Shown here: one piece after another, positions 1-8,663 of the stretch | Layout of the letters: each line of letters begins with the position of its first letter | Position numbering within the stretch: position 1 is the first letter of the stretch | Source of the DNA: Zhongshania aquimaris | GTDB lineage: Bacteria; Pseudomonadota; Gammaproteobacteria; Pseudomonadales; Spongiibacteraceae | DNA: 64,000 bases | Direction of reading: 5' to 3' | Assembly (NCBI RefSeq): GCF_019312595.1 | Contig: NZ_JAHWDQ010000006.1 | Coordinates: forward strand, 124,001 to 188,000 | Notes under the pieces: generated by a model | What the model was told of the DNA's origin: nothing | Database searches by the model: none | What the model saw: the letters and a program-made list of their open reading frames with translations, nothing else | Position numbers and translations under genes: made by a program

Positions 1-1464
1 CAACACCCTGTGTTTCATCAGCACCGCTCTGAGACAGAAATGCTGCGCTATATGAATCGCCTGGAACGCAAAGACATCGCCTTAAATCACTCGATGATTG
101 CACTGGGTTCATGCACCATGAAGCTCAACGCCACCGCTGAGATGATCCCCATCACGTGGCCAGAGTTTGGCAATATGCACCCCTTTGCGCCGCGCAGCCA
201 AGTCGGCGGTTATCTGCAATTGATAGACGAGCTCGAACAGCAGCTCATGGCCTGCACCGGCTACGACAAATTTTCAATGCAGCCCAACGCCGGCTCACAA
301 GGCGAGTACGCAGGCCTACTGGCGATTAAGCGCTACCATGAAAGCCGCGGCGACAGCGCCCGCGACATCTGCCTAATTCCCAGCTCAGCACACGGCACCA
401 ACCCCGCCTCTGCGGCGATGGCCGGTATGCGCGTTGTTATTGTCGGCTGTGACGAACTTGGCAATGTCGATATTGACGACCTGCGCCAGAAAGCCGAACG
501 CCACGCAGATCAACTGTCGGCCCTGATGGTGACCTACCCATCAACCCACGGGGTTTTCGAAGAAGGCATCCGCGAAATTTGCGACATCACCCACCAATAC
601 GGCGGCCAGGTCTATGTCGACGGCGCCAATATGAACGCGTTGGTTGGGCTTGCCGCACCGGGCGAATTCGGCGCCGACGTATCGCACCTTAATTTGCACA
701 AAACCTTCTGTATTCCCCACGGCGGCGGCGGCCCCGGCATGGGACCCATCGGCGTTAAAGCGCACCTGGCACCGTTTTTACCGAACCACCCGGTCTTCCC
801 GGTCGAGGGTTTGGAGCAGGAAAACGACACGGTATCAGCTGCTACCTATGGCAGCGCGGGTATTCTGCCAATCTCATGGACATACATTTCTTTAATGGGG
901 GCAGCGGGTTTAAAGAAAGCCACCCAAATTGCCATTCTCAACGCCAACTATATTGCCACCCGCCTGAACGAGCACTACCCGGTGCTTTACACTGGACGCA
1001 ATGGTCGTGTTGCCCACGAATGTATTATTGATTTACGCCCGCTCAAAGAAAGCACTGGAATCAGTGAAGAAGATATCGCCAAGCGCTTAATGGACTACGG
1101 CTTCCACGCCCCCACCATGTCCTTTCCTGTGCCCGGCACCTTGATGATTGAGCCAACCGAAAGTGAATCTAAAATGGAATTGGATCGCTTTTGCGAAGCG
1201 ATGATTCACATCCGCCGCGAAGCTGGCCGCGTTGAGAGCGGGCAACTACCAGCAGATAATAATCCCTTAGTGAATGCACCGCACACCCTGGCGGATATCA
1301 TTACTGACTGGGATCGCCCCTACTCACGTGAAGAAGCAGGCTTCCCTGTTGCCAGCTTACGGGACAGCAAATATTGGCCTACCGTCAACCGAATCGACAA
1401 CGTATTCGGTGATCGCAATTTAATTTGCTCTTGCCCACCCATAGAAAGCTATATCCAAGACTAA
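1..1464 (+). CDS. gcvP: glycine dehydrogenase (decarboxylating), P protein, C-terminal part
   Basis: This is the pyridoxal-phosphate subunit of the glycine cleavage system. It decarboxylates glycine and passes the aminomethyl group to the lipoyl arm of the H protein. The reading frame is open from base 1 and there is no start in the window, so the N-terminal half lies upstream; the GTG at base 10 is internal. The visible part is about 487 residues of a family of roughly 950. The PLP lysine is in [16 protein letters not shown], with its codon at 700-702. The C-terminal domain, with [12 protein letters not shown] and the [22 protein letters not shown] region, is intact. A hairpin follows the stop. 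The other gcv genes are presumably upstream. The call is firm. Confidence 0.97.
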   Translation, partial: QHPVFHQHRSETEMLRYMNRLERKDIALNHSMIALGSCTMKLNATAEMIPITWPEFGNMHPFAPRSQVGGYLQLIDELEQQLMACTGYDKFSMQPNAGSQGEYAGLLAIKRYHESRGDSARDICLIPSSAHGTNPASAAMAGMRVVIVGCDELGNVDIDDLRQKAERHADQLSALMVTYPSTHGVFEEGIREICDITHQYGGQVYVDGANMNALVGLAAPGEFGADVSHLNLHKTFCIPHGGGGPGMGPIGVKAHLAPFLPNHPVFPVEGLEQENDTVSAATYGSAGILPISWTYISLMGAAGLKKATQIAILNANYIATRLNEHYPVLYTGRNGRVAHECIIDLRPLKESTGISEEDIAKRLMDYGFHAPTMSFPVPGTLMIEPTESESKMELDRFCEAMIHIRREAGRVESGQLPADNNPLVNAPHTLADIITDWDRPYSREEAGFPVASLRDSKYWPTVNRIDNVFGDRNLICSCPPIESYIQD

Positions 1465-1468
1465 AATC

Positions 1469-1487
1469 ATGCCCTCCTTGAGGGCAT
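1469..1487 (+). terminator. terminator after gcvP
   Basis: A perfect 8-bp stem (ATGCCCTC/GAGGGCAT) with a 3-base loop starts five bases after the gcvP stop and is followed by AATTGTTTCT. The U tract is short, so efficiency is uncertain. Confidence 0.6.
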
Positions 1488-1627
1488 AATTGTTTCTAAG
1501 CATCGATTTTTGCTGCCTTTTTCAGGGCAAAAGCTTTTTTTCATGACTAGATCACAGAAATTTTCACATTTTTAGCTCTAACATGGCAGCTTCACCGCAC
1601 ATTGTGTTGTTTTTAGGAATAACATCC

Positions 1628-1655
1628 GTGAAACTACGTACAGAATAAGTTTCAC
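1628..1655. repeat. inverted repeat upstream of the lipoprotein gene
   Basis: Perfect 8-base arms GTGAAACT and AGTTTCAC are separated by 12 bases and followed by TATTTTT, 48 bases before the start codon at 1703. It could be an operator, a leader hairpin or a weak terminator. The rest of the 1488-1702 gap contains one further T-rich imperfect hairpin near 1507-1541 and no gene. Confidence 0.4.
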
Positions 1656-1702
1656 TATTTTTCGCGATTGTGTTTCAGCTAGTCTCTCCCGGAGGGGAAT
1701 AA

Positions 1703-4465
1703 ATGAAAACGAAAATTTTAGCCTTATCGTTGACACTTGCAGCGAGCTTACTCGTTGCCTGCGGTGGCGGTGGCGATGCCCGCAGCCCAGACCGCCCAAA
1801 CCCAGGATTAGATCCAAGTTCACTCAGAATAGATTTCCCCCTCGGAAACCAACTTGCAGGTACTGGCACCAACAGCATCCCAGTTAGAATGCTAGCGCTT
1901 CAAACCGATGGCGTCGAAATAAACTTGGGGCCAGAACTCAACGTGACCCGCGACACCCAATGGTCATTAAGCGGCACCTCAGATAGCCTTGCCGTCGCAG
2001 ATCTAGCAGACGAAGTAAGAGACGCGGGTCAACTCCGTGAAGTGTTGGACATACTCAGCACAGTAAGACTTGCCAGCACCGACACGTTGAAAAACCTCAA
2101 CATTATTGGTCGCTATAATTTTCAAGGTACGCCATACACAATCACCGAACCCTTTACGATTGTTCCACCTGTTGTTAGCGGACCAAAATACATCAGCGGG
2201 CAAACCGTTATCACCTTTAACCCTGCTGCCACAGGATCGAATCAAACCGCAAATTACCAGCTATTACAAAACCTGCAGGGCTTGCCAGGAGTAACAGAAA
2301 ACTCTACTGCCAATGCCACGTTCTGCGCCGATAACAGCAATTTCGTATTTGGCCCCACGCAAACGCCAACGAACGGTAATGCGTTTGCGCCAGCAACCAT
2401 CACCAATCCATTTACGACTACCGGCCCATCTCAAATTGCCCTCACTATCACTGCAATTGAAAAAGCAGAGGGTATTACTTGTGGCTCTGAGGGTGCCGTG
2501 GTCATTGCGACTCTACCGATTACCCTGCTAGCAGCGACCGCAAATAACCTTGCGATTTGTGTCGTGGCCAACCCAGCGGCAGACGCTTGTAGCGGCCCTT
2601 CACCAGAGCTACAATTTTTCAACACCCAATATCTCAGCAGCTGTAAAGGCTTGCTAGACAACTCTGAAGTTCTTCTACCTGCAGCGCAGCGCATACAATT
2701 AGTTGCTGAACTTAAGTACACCAACCCGAACAACCCAGGAGCGGTGTTATTTACTTCATATCAATGCTCCGATTCTGAGCTACTGGCTTGGTCCGCAGAT
2801 CCAACCACAATTTTCTCGGAAGGCCCTGACGCAGTGGACGGTGACGCATCATTGATCAGTCAAGCTGATTTCGCTGCGCTTCCAGAGACAGACAAATTGA
2901 GCGTTGCCACAGGAAGCTACACAAAGGACGGAACAACGCTTACTGATGACCTAAATTTAAAGCTAGTCAACGCGGAAGTAAGTGCGGTGACGATTGTACG
3001 CGCCGACGGCGAAATGCCAGATGACGATATCGATACCATATTCTTAAACGTGTTCAATGATGGTATTGACTACATCGCGATGTGTACCTTTGTTGATTTT
3101 GACACGACAGAAACTATTCGCTGCCCTGCGGCCCTAGTTGACTGGTCAGTGGACAAACCAACAATTTTATCTGTTAACCCAGCGGAAAAATCAAATACTA
3201 CTTCCGCAAGCCCTAAAGAAGGCGCTCAGGTTACTGACGCAGAGCTAGTTATTCTAAAAGCGACATACAAAGGCAGCCTTGGAAATAAAGTTGCTACCCG
3301 CACTATCAATGCCATTGATGACGAGGTCGTTGAACTTCATCTCTATCAGGCTTCAAATGGCAGCTCACCAGACGAGATCTCAATCGACGAGTTTTCTTGT
3401 GTAGGTCGCACCGATTTAGTGGGTACTGTCGCTGACGGCGAAACCTACCTTCGTGGCAGTCAACGCTTCTATGCTTTCGCCCTGTTTGAAAGTGGTGAAG
3501 AAGACATGAGCCCCGCATTCTTGGCGAACCCAAGAGCAGCAGGCTCGCCACTCGTGGACGTAACCGATCGCGAGCGCCTTATCTTCTCAGCGCTCCCAGG
3601 CTACTGGTCTGGTAACGCCAGCAGTTCACCTAGCTGCGTATCAACGGCGGCTCCCGGAATCCCCGGTGCAGATGAATTACCTGGTTTAGATCAACTACCC
3701 GGCTTCGATCAACTACCTGGTTTTGATCAAATCCCTGGTCTACCTGCAACATCGAGCACGCCTGCTGCGAGCTTCAGCGGTGCAGAAAGTGAAAAAGGCG
3801 TCCTTCAATCGCGCGGCCTGCTGCGTTTAAGCACGGTATGTGTGCAAGCATTTATCGACAGCGATGACGACGGCTTTACCGAAGGTGATTTCGTTACAGA
3901 GGAAGGTTCTACTGTTCTGGTACTCCCTGCCGCTGACGACGACCTGCTTACCTACTCGAATGAGCTGTGCGAAACGCTTGAACCAGTACTGACCTTGGGT
4001 GGAAACTTCCCTGGCTTGGAAGGTCCTGGCATCGTGCTCCCACTGGTATACACCCTCAGCACCGTTATAGACCCGCTTCTAACAGCATTAGCTACTAACG
4101 ACGACGGCGGCCAGATTCCTGGCGAAGAGATTGTGCAAGCCCTCATTACTGGTGAGTTCTCAGTGATCAATGACATGATTCCAGACAGCCCAATTGGCGG
4201 CCTAGGTCAGGTAACAAATGCCTTAGTTGGTGAAGGTGCCCCGTTAAGTCCTGTCATCGAAGCACTAGATGCCTGCGTGGTGGATCCACTCACCACTGTT
4301 GTCGGTACTTTACTGGATGCCATACTAGGTCTAAATCCTGGCGCATTTGGCGAGTTAACCGGTATTGATTTTCAGGACTGCCAAGACGTATTCGGAGCCT
4401 TCGCTATCCCTGAGCTTCCCGGTGGCGGCGGTTTACCCGACTTACCAGGTTTACCAACACCTTAG
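1703..4465 (+). CDS. large lipoprotein of unknown function with Ig-like stretches
   Basis: I do not recognise this 920-residue protein. The N-terminus is a lipoprotein signal (positive start, hydrophobic core, lipobox LLVAC with Cys20), followed by a Gly-rich linker GGGGD. A motif resembling bacterial Ig-like (Big_2) strands recurs three times: QWSLSGTSDSLAV near 90, AWSADPTTIF near 360 and DWSVDKPTILSV near 480. It has many cysteines, unusual for a cytoplasmic protein but normal for an exported one. Four tandem 18-base repeats encode DELPGL/DQLPGF units around residue 657. The Gly/Pro-rich tail ends in LPDLPGLPTP. A strong ribosome site (GGAGGGG) precedes the start, and a hairpin separates it from the porin downstream. 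Likely a surface or periplasmic lipoprotein; the function is open. Confidence 0.75.
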   Translation: MKTKILALSLTLAASLLVACGGGGDARSPDRPNPGLDPSSLRIDFPLGNQLAGTGTNSIPVRMLALQTDGVEINLGPELNVTRDTQWSLSGTSDSLAVADLADEVRDAGQLREVLDILSTVRLASTDTLKNLNIIGRYNFQGTPYTITEPFTIVPPVVSGPKYISGQTVITFNPAATGSNQTANYQLLQNLQGLPGVTENSTANATFCADNSNFVFGPTQTPTNGNAFAPATITNPFTTTGPSQIALTITAIEKAEGITCGSEGAVVIATLPITLLAATANNLAICVVANPAADACSGPSPELQFFNTQYLSSCKGLLDNSEVLLPAAQRIQLVAELKYTNPNNPGAVLFTSYQCSDSELLAWSADPTTIFSEGPDAVDGDASLISQADFAALPETDKLSVATGSYTKDGTTLTDDLNLKLVNAEVSAVTIVRADGEMPDDDIDTIFLNVFNDGIDYIAMCTFVDFDTTETIRCPAALVDWSVDKPTILSVNPAEKSNTTSASPKEGAQVTDAELVILKATYKGSLGNKVATRTINAIDDEVVELHLYQASNGSSPDEISIDEFSCVGRTDLVGTVADGETYLRGSQRFYAFALFESGEEDMSPAFLANPRAAGSPLVDVTDRERLIFSALPGYWSGNASSSPSCVSTAAPGIPGADELPGLDQLPGFDQLPGFDQIPGLPATSSTPAASFSGAESEKGVLQSRGLLRLSTVCVQAFIDSDDDGFTEGDFVTEEGSTVLVLPAADDDLLTYSNELCETLEPVLTLGGNFPGLEGPGIVLPLVYTLSTVIDPLLTALATNDDGGQIPGEEIVQALITGEFSVINDMIPDSPIGGLGQVTNALVGEGAPLSPVIEALDACVVDPLTTVVGTLLDAILGLNPGAFGELTGIDFQDCQDVFGAFAIPELPGGGGLPDLPGLPTP
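3671..3742 (+). repeat. four tandem 18-base repeats inside the lipoprotein gene
   Basis: Four in-frame copies of a unit close to GATCAACTACCTGGTTTT (starting 3671, 3689, 3707, 3725) encode DELPGL, DQLPGF, DQLPGF and DQIPGL. A similar LPDLPGLP motif ends the protein. Copy number could vary by slippage. Confidence 0.85.
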
Positions 4466-4475
4466 TAAAAAGAAT

Positions 4476-4500
4476 AAACGCGGCCGCAAGGTCGCGTTTT
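4476..4500 (+). terminator. terminator after the lipoprotein gene
   Basis: A ten-pair GC-rich stem (AAACGCGGCC with GGTCGCGTTT, one G-U pair) closes on a GCAA tetraloop and ends in T residues. Confidence 0.8.
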
Positions 4501-4531
4501 AATATGTGCTAGAAACATGGAGAATATGTGA

Positions 4532-5845
4532 ATGAGTCAACTGCGTAATATAACGCTTGCTCTCGCTGTAGGGTGCAGCGCCTTTTCTGCTTTTGCAGCG
4601 GATGACGAAGAAACGGTAATTGATAACCGCTGGCGCATGCACGGCATGCTAGGCTCTACAATTGCCGATCAAAGTGACTTCGATTCAGGGAATGAAGGCA
4701 AAATTGGTATTGGTAAGCCAATTAGTTCCTACGTTATGTTCGATACTCACATTAACTACGGTGAGTTTAAAAACTCCAAAAACGACACCTATAGTCGTAC
4801 CGCCGGTGGCGTAGACTTACTATACTTCCCGCGCGGCGCATTCATGTTAGATGCCGACCCAGTTCAGCCCTATTTAGGTATCGGCCTGACATACCATGAA
4901 GTTGAGTACGAAGCACCGGGCATTACGGCCAGTCAATCAGACTACGGCAGTGACGCGATCGCCGGTTTTACTTATGAACTGGATACTGTCGCCATACGCG
5001 GCGAGGTGCGCTACCAGCTAGATTCTATTAAACGTCAAGCACCGTTATTTCCAGATGACGACAACTTCTATACCTATGCATTATTAATTGGTATATCAGT
5101 ACCGTTTGGCGACAAACCACTGCCCTATAACTACGACTCTGACGGCGATGGCGTGCCAGACCGTTTAGACAAATGCCCAAATACACCGCGCGGCACACCG
5201 GTTGATTCTACCGGCTGCCCACTCGATAGCGACAATGACGGTATACCAAACTTCCGTGACCAGTGCCCCAATACACCACCAGGTGCACGAGTTAACGTAA
5301 ATGGTTGCTCTATCGACGACGATGGTGACGGCGTACCAAACGATATTGACCAGTGCCCGAATACCCCACGCGGCGTGCCTGTAAATGCACAAGGCTGCCC
5401 ATTAGATAGCGACGGCGACGGCGTACCAGATAAGATCGATCAATGTCCTGGCACACTGCCTGGCTTGAAAGTGAACTCACGCGGCTGTGTTATTTCACAA
5501 ACCGTTGAGCTGACTGGCGTGCATTTTGAGTTCAATAAATCACGCTTGATGCTGGATTCACAAACCATTCTACGCAAGGTCGCGGAATCACTCGCAAACG
5601 AACCTGACGTCAGCATTATAATTATGGGCCACACCGACTCTGTCGGCAGTGATGCTTATAATCAGAAGCTGTCGCAAGAGCGTGCGCAGTCAGTGGTAAA
5701 TTACTTGGCTACTCAAGGTATTTCACCTTCGCGTCAAACAGCGAAAGGCTACGGTGAAAGCAAGCCAGTGGCTGACAACAACACTGACGAAGGCCGTGAG
5801 CGCAATCGTCGCGTTGAACTACAAGTTATCAGTCCGAATAATTAA
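4532..5845 (+). CDS. OprF/OmpA-family outer membrane porin with thrombospondin type 3 repeats
   Basis: This 437-residue protein has a Sec signal peptide (likely cleaved after AFA, near residue 22). A beta-barrel domain spans roughly 30-195. Four calcium-binding TSP3 repeats of the form DSDGDGVPD...CPNTP lie at roughly 205-320. The C-terminal OmpA peptidoglycan-binding domain (about 325-437) carries GHTDSVGSDAYNQKLS. The order barrel, TSP3 linker, OmpA is that of OprF-type structural porins, which tie the outer membrane to the cell wall. Each TSP3 repeat holds paired cysteines. The gene ends in a strong hairpin shared with dinB on the opposite strand. The family is certain; which OmpA paralogue it is cannot be told from one window. 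Confidence 0.92.
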   Translation: MSQLRNITLALAVGCSAFSAFAADDEETVIDNRWRMHGMLGSTIADQSDFDSGNEGKIGIGKPISSYVMFDTHINYGEFKNSKNDTYSRTAGGVDLLYFPRGAFMLDADPVQPYLGIGLTYHEVEYEAPGITASQSDYGSDAIAGFTYELDTVAIRGEVRYQLDSIKRQAPLFPDDDNFYTYALLIGISVPFGDKPLPYNYDSDGDGVPDRLDKCPNTPRGTPVDSTGCPLDSDNDGIPNFRDQCPNTPPGARVNVNGCSIDDDGDGVPNDIDQCPNTPRGVPVNAQGCPLDSDGDGVPDKIDQCPGTLPGLKVNSRGCVISQTVELTGVHFEFNKSRLMLDSQTILRKVAESLANEPDVSIIIMGHTDSVGSDAYNQKLSQERAQSVVNYLATQGISPSRQTAKGYGESKPVADNNTDEGRERNRRVELQVISPNN

Positions 5846-5863
5846 GACTGATACACTCTGAAT

Positions 5864-5889
5864 AAGGGCGGTTTTTACCGCCCTTTTTT
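5864..5889. terminator. bidirectional terminator between the porin gene and dinB
   Basis: A perfect 9-bp stem AAGGGCGGT/ACCGCCCTT with a TTTT loop has a T run on the + side and A residues on the other. It sits between two convergent genes. Confidence 0.9.
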
Positions 5890-5932
5890 ACGCCCCTAAT
5901 TTCTTAGCTCGACACGCCTTAGTTCAACCTGA

Positions 5933-7027
5933 CTATTCAATATCAGTAAATAAATCCAGCTGCTGCTCGGCACCACCCTCAATTGAATTACTACCCCCAG
6001 AACTCTCTTCATTACTCGCAAAGCGCACTCCGATGCCTATCAGGCGCAAAGGCGACGCCATCCTAGCCCAAGCTTCCTCGAGTAATTGTTCAAATAGCAC
6101 ACTCGTTAAGTCGCCCTCATATCGCCTATCAATTGTCGTTTGGCGAAAATCATCAGATTTTAACTTTACAAAAGCACCACTAAATTTCTTGTCGCCTCGC
6201 CGGAGCAGTCTTGTTTCAAGCTCAAGTAATAGCGGAGCGACTCGGCTCTTCGCCGCGTCGACTCCGACAATGTCCTGCGCAAAGGTTGTTTCGACACTGA
6301 GCGATTTTCGCTCTCGATGCGGCTTTACTGCACGCTCATCAATACCTCGGGCATAATCGAACAACTGATGGCCAAATTTACCAAACAAGCCAAGCAACTC
6401 ATTCAAGGATTTTTGTCGTAGATCCGCACAAGAAAAAATGGCCTCTGTCGCCATCCGAGCTGACATAACCTTTCCCACACCGTGAATTTTTTTTACGGGC
6501 AAGCTCAGTACAAACTCATCAACCTGCGAGGGCGTTATTACCGTTAGTCCATCCGGCTTATCCCAATCACTGGCCACTTTGGCTAAAAACTTGTTCGGAG
6601 CCACCCCCGCCGAAATCGTGATCCCAACCTCGTCGCGAACCTGTTGACGTATCGCCTCCGCAATGCGCGTTGCACTGCCCTGAAACGCATCACAATCGCT
6701 CACATCCAAGTACGCTTCGTCTAAGGATAGGGGTTCTATTTGCTCGGTGTATCGGCTAAAAATGGCGCGTATTTGCAAAGCAACTTCGCGGTACTTGTCC
6801 ATGCGGGGCGTGAGAACGATCAAATCTGGGCATCGTCGCAAGGCGCTTGCAGTTGGCATCGCAGAATGAATACCGAATGCTCGCGCTTCATAGTTACAAG
6901 TGGCGACTACGCCTCGGCGCTCTGCCGCTCCGCCAACGGCAACTGGACGACCTTTTAAGCTGGGGTCATCTCGCAACTCCACCGAAGCATAAAAACAATC
7001 GCAGTCGCAGTGAATAATTTTACGCAA
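5933..7027 (-). CDS. dinB: DNA polymerase IV
   Basis: This is a Y-family translesion polymerase that extends past damaged template bases in the SOS response. The N-terminus reads RKIIHCDCDCFYASVE, with the first catalytic carboxylates of the D-x-D type, and SLDEAYLD carries the second acidic pair. The thumb helix-hairpin-helix GVGK motif and the little-finger domain follow. I chose the TTG at 7027, which gives 364 residues and the family's usual MRKIIH start, with GGGTGG upstream. A GTG at 7048 is possible, but the longest frame would begin inside the LexA box. The C-terminal tail ends in EQQLDLFTDIE, which resembles a beta-clamp-binding motif (QLxLF), as expected for this polymerase. Confidence 0.95.
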   Translation of the reverse strand: MRKIIHCDCDCFYASVELRDDPSLKGRPVAVGGAAERRGVVATCNYEARAFGIHSAMPTASALRRCPDLIVLTPRMDKYREVALQIRAIFSRYTEQIEPLSLDEAYLDVSDCDAFQGSATRIAEAIRQQVRDEVGITISAGVAPNKFLAKVASDWDKPDGLTVITPSQVDEFVLSLPVKKIHGVGKVMSARMATEAIFSCADLRQKSLNELLGLFGKFGHQLFDYARGIDERAVKPHRERKSLSVETTFAQDIVGVDAAKSRVAPLLLELETRLLRRGDKKFSGAFVKLKSDDFRQTTIDRRYEGDLTSVLFEQLLEEAWARMASPLRLIGIGVRFASNEESSGGSNSIEGGAEQQLDLFTDIE

Positions 7028-7058
7028 AAACCACCACCCATTACACACGCACTTATAG

Positions 7059-7074
7059 CTGTATAAAAGCACAG
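7059..7074 (-). promoter_or_regulatory. LexA (SOS) box in front of dinB
   Basis: CTGTATAAAAGCACAG has the exact CTG-N10-CAG spacing of the gammaproteobacterial LexA operator with an AT-rich centre. It lies about 32 bases upstream of the chosen dinB start, so dinB is probably LexA-repressed. Confidence 0.8.
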
Positions 7075-7156
7075 TAAAATAGCAAATACCACCACGGAAG
7101 TCACCCGTGATTATGCGTTATACTAGCTCCACTGTTGGCAATCTGGATCGTTGAAA

Positions 7157-7558
7157 ATGGCAATTGGCAGTTGGACACCCGAGAATGAAAAAAGCGCACT
7201 CTCAATAGATTTACAATGGCTGCAACGCTGCATTGCGATTAGCCGCGAAGACCGCCTAGAAGAATTGCCTGCGCTGTTTACCGATGAAGAACAGCAACGC
7301 TATGGCGTGTTTATGCGAGTGAGCCAAGATCAGTGGCAACAGGCAGCGGTAGAGCTTAGCAATGACGATATTCTAGCGCTGATACGCTTTTTTACCCGCG
7401 CAGAAAAACTCATTAGCGGCTGGGATGCCGGCAAAGAGTCCCCGGCGATATGGCTAGCTAAAGTGCTGCGCAAGCGTGGCGAAAAACTGGATCGTGATAT
7501 GCTCCTATGGATTCGCAACAATACCGACAATCGCTTTATTCCCAACGGTGGTCTTTAA
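7157..7558 (+). CDS. conserved hypothetical protein, 133 residues
   Basis: I cannot assign a function. The protein is soluble and acidic, with no signal peptide or membrane segment. It begins IGSWTPENEKS and ends LLWIRNNTDNRFIPNGGL. The C-terminal pattern (Trp/Gly-Lys-Glu-Ser-Pro, then RG..LDRDMLLWIR..TDNRF.P.G) is one I recall from uncharacterised proteins in other gammaproteobacteria, so it is probably a real conserved family. The ATG at 7157 is preferred over the TTG at 7151 because GGA lies at suitable spacing. It is divergent from dinB and shares the LexA-box intergenic region, so SOS control of this gene too is possible but unproven. Confidence 0.7.
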   Translation: MAIGSWTPENEKSALSIDLQWLQRCIAISREDRLEELPALFTDEEQQRYGVFMRVSQDQWQQAAVELSNDDILALIRFFTRAEKLISGWDAGKESPAIWLAKVLRKRGEKLDRDMLLWIRNNTDNRFIPNGGL

Positions 7559-7565
7559 TAGCCTC

Positions 7566-7592
7566 CCCCGATAATAAACTTATTTATCGGGG
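7566..7592. terminator. bidirectional terminator between two convergent small genes
   Basis: A 9-bp perfect stem CCCCGATAA/TTATCGGGG with a 9-base loop contains the stop codon of the DUF1244 gene on the - strand. Confidence 0.75.
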
Positions 7593-7876
7593 CTCTTATT
7601 AACAAAACCAGCCAATTGTTCCGCACTAGCTTCTTGCTGAAATTCAGTCTTCCACTGAGCGTAAGGCATACCATACACCCGCTCTCGCGCCGCTTCGTAC
7701 TCAATGCTAAAAGATTCTTGCTCTGCGGCGGCGACATACCATTTCGACAGGCAGTTGCGGCAAAAGCCGGCTAGATTCATCAGATCAATATTTTGAACGT
7801 CCTTGCGCTCATCCAAATGTGCTAAAAGACGTCTAAATACCGCCGCTTCTATCGCATCAGTTTGTACTTTATCCAT
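7580..7876 (-). CDS. DUF1244 family protein
   Basis: This 98-residue protein carries the family hallmark NLAGFCRNCLSKWY (about 35-48), with two cysteines three apart, followed by YGMPYAQWKTEFQ. DUF1244 proteins are small and widespread in proteobacteria; their biochemical role is not established. The C-x-x-C pair suggests possible metal or redox chemistry, which is inference. The start is supported by GGAGATG upstream. The gene stands alone, converging on the hypothetical gene at 7157-7558. Confidence 0.85.
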   Translation of the reverse strand: MDKVQTDAIEAAVFRRLLAHLDERKDVQNIDLMNLAGFCRNCLSKWYVAAAEQESFSIEYEAARERVYGMPYAQWKTEFQQEASAEQLAGFVNKSPDK

Positions 7877-7999
7877 CGCTCATCTCCATATATCAAAGTT
7901 TCACTGTGTATTATCGCAAAGTTTGCTATGTTATGACTGTTACAAGTAGTGAAGTTCGTCGATTAATCATCATAAATACGTTTACCGAGGCTCGCTGAT

Positions 8000-8605
8000 A
8001 TGACAAATAAGAAAATGGATCCCGTTGCATTGATCCGCAAGGAAATTGAATCTCTAGAATCCAAGGTTGAACAGCTGCGAGATCGCTTAATGGCCGATGC
8101 CAATAAAGCAATCGACAAGGCAAAAGCTCAAGCCGAACGCGCCCGCGAAAAATTAAAATCCGAACAAGAAAAGCTTGGTGATTTACAGAAAAAAGCCAAA
8201 GCCAAAATGGACAGTCGAATTCAAAAACAAGTAGATCGGGCTCACTCAGCAGTAAATGGCGCGAAAGAGCTCGAACTTGATGCCAAAGCCGTCATGATTA
8301 TGGCGAAGAACCAACTGGCTGAACTAAAGAGCGACTATCAACGCGCCAAAGCATTAGCAAAGGCAGCACAAGATGCCGCGAAAAGTTTCGATAGCAAAAC
8401 AAAAGCGGCTCCCAAAAAAGCCGTAGCTAAAAAGACAGCGTTGAAGAAGGCCGCTGTCAAAAAAGCTCCAGTGAAGAAAGCAGCTGTGAAGAAAGCGCCG
8501 GCCAAGAAAGCACCAGCGAAAAAAGTTGCTGTTAAAAAGGCACCCGCCAAGAAAGCCGCAGCTAAAAAGGCGCCTGCAGCAAAAGCCGCCACCAAAAGTA
8601 GCTAA
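8000..8605 (+). CDS. histone H1-like Lys/Ala-rich protein with coiled-coil N-terminal half
   Basis: This 201-residue, very basic protein has two parts. Residues about 10-130 are charged and heptad-like (ESLESKVEQLRDRL, AKAQAERAREKLKSEQEKL), so a long coiled coil is likely. Residues about 130-201 are a low-complexity tail of KKAPAKK/KKAAVKK units resembling eukaryotic H1 tails and the AlgP/Hc1-like tails of gammaproteobacteria. Such tails bind DNA non-specifically, so a nucleoid-associated or polyphosphate-binding role is plausible. Codons in the tail are a mix of AAA and AAG with varied Ala codons, which argues against recent slippage expansion. It ends at a long hairpin shared with the convergent LuxR gene. 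Confidence 0.8.
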   Translation: MTNKKMDPVALIRKEIESLESKVEQLRDRLMADANKAIDKAKAQAERAREKLKSEQEKLGDLQKKAKAKMDSRIQKQVDRAHSAVNGAKELELDAKAVMIMAKNQLAELKSDYQRAKALAKAAQDAAKSFDSKTKAAPKKAVAKKTALKKAAVKKAPVKKAAVKKAPAKKAPAKKVAVKKAPAKKAAAKKAPAAKAATKSS

Positions 8606-8626
8606 ATTTAGCTATTAAGGTGAAAA

Positions 8627-8663
8627 AAGTGTGAGTTGCAAAGCCTCTTTACAACTCACACTT
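8627..8663. terminator. long hairpin between the histone-like gene and the LuxR gene
   Basis: Twelve-base perfect arms AAGTGTGAGTTG/CAACTCACACTT are separated by 13 bases. On the - strand the stem runs into TTTTTT, so it is a good terminator for the LuxR gene, whose stop codon overlaps the arm. Confidence 0.85.

Noticed and set aside
10-12. GTG at base 10 as the start of gcvP
   Set aside because: The frame is open to base 1 and the family's N-terminal half is missing, so this is an internal Val codon of a gene cut by the window edge.
1507-1541. Second terminator after gcvP
   Set aside because: The TTTTGCTGCC/GGGCAAAA stem needs a two-base bulge; the T run is good but the stem is too weak to list separately.
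3671-3742. CRISPR-like repeats
   Set aside because: The 18-base units are tandem without spacers and encode in-frame peptide repeats.
5165-5392. Cys/Trp-rich - strand frame in the porin gene
   Set aside because: Antisense shadow of the TSP3 repeats, with no ribosome site and no independent signal.
8338-8595. 85-residue Ala/Phe-rich frame on the - strand
   Set aside because: It is the antisense of the Lys/Ala-rich tail of the histone-like gene; its repeats are a mirror of that tail.
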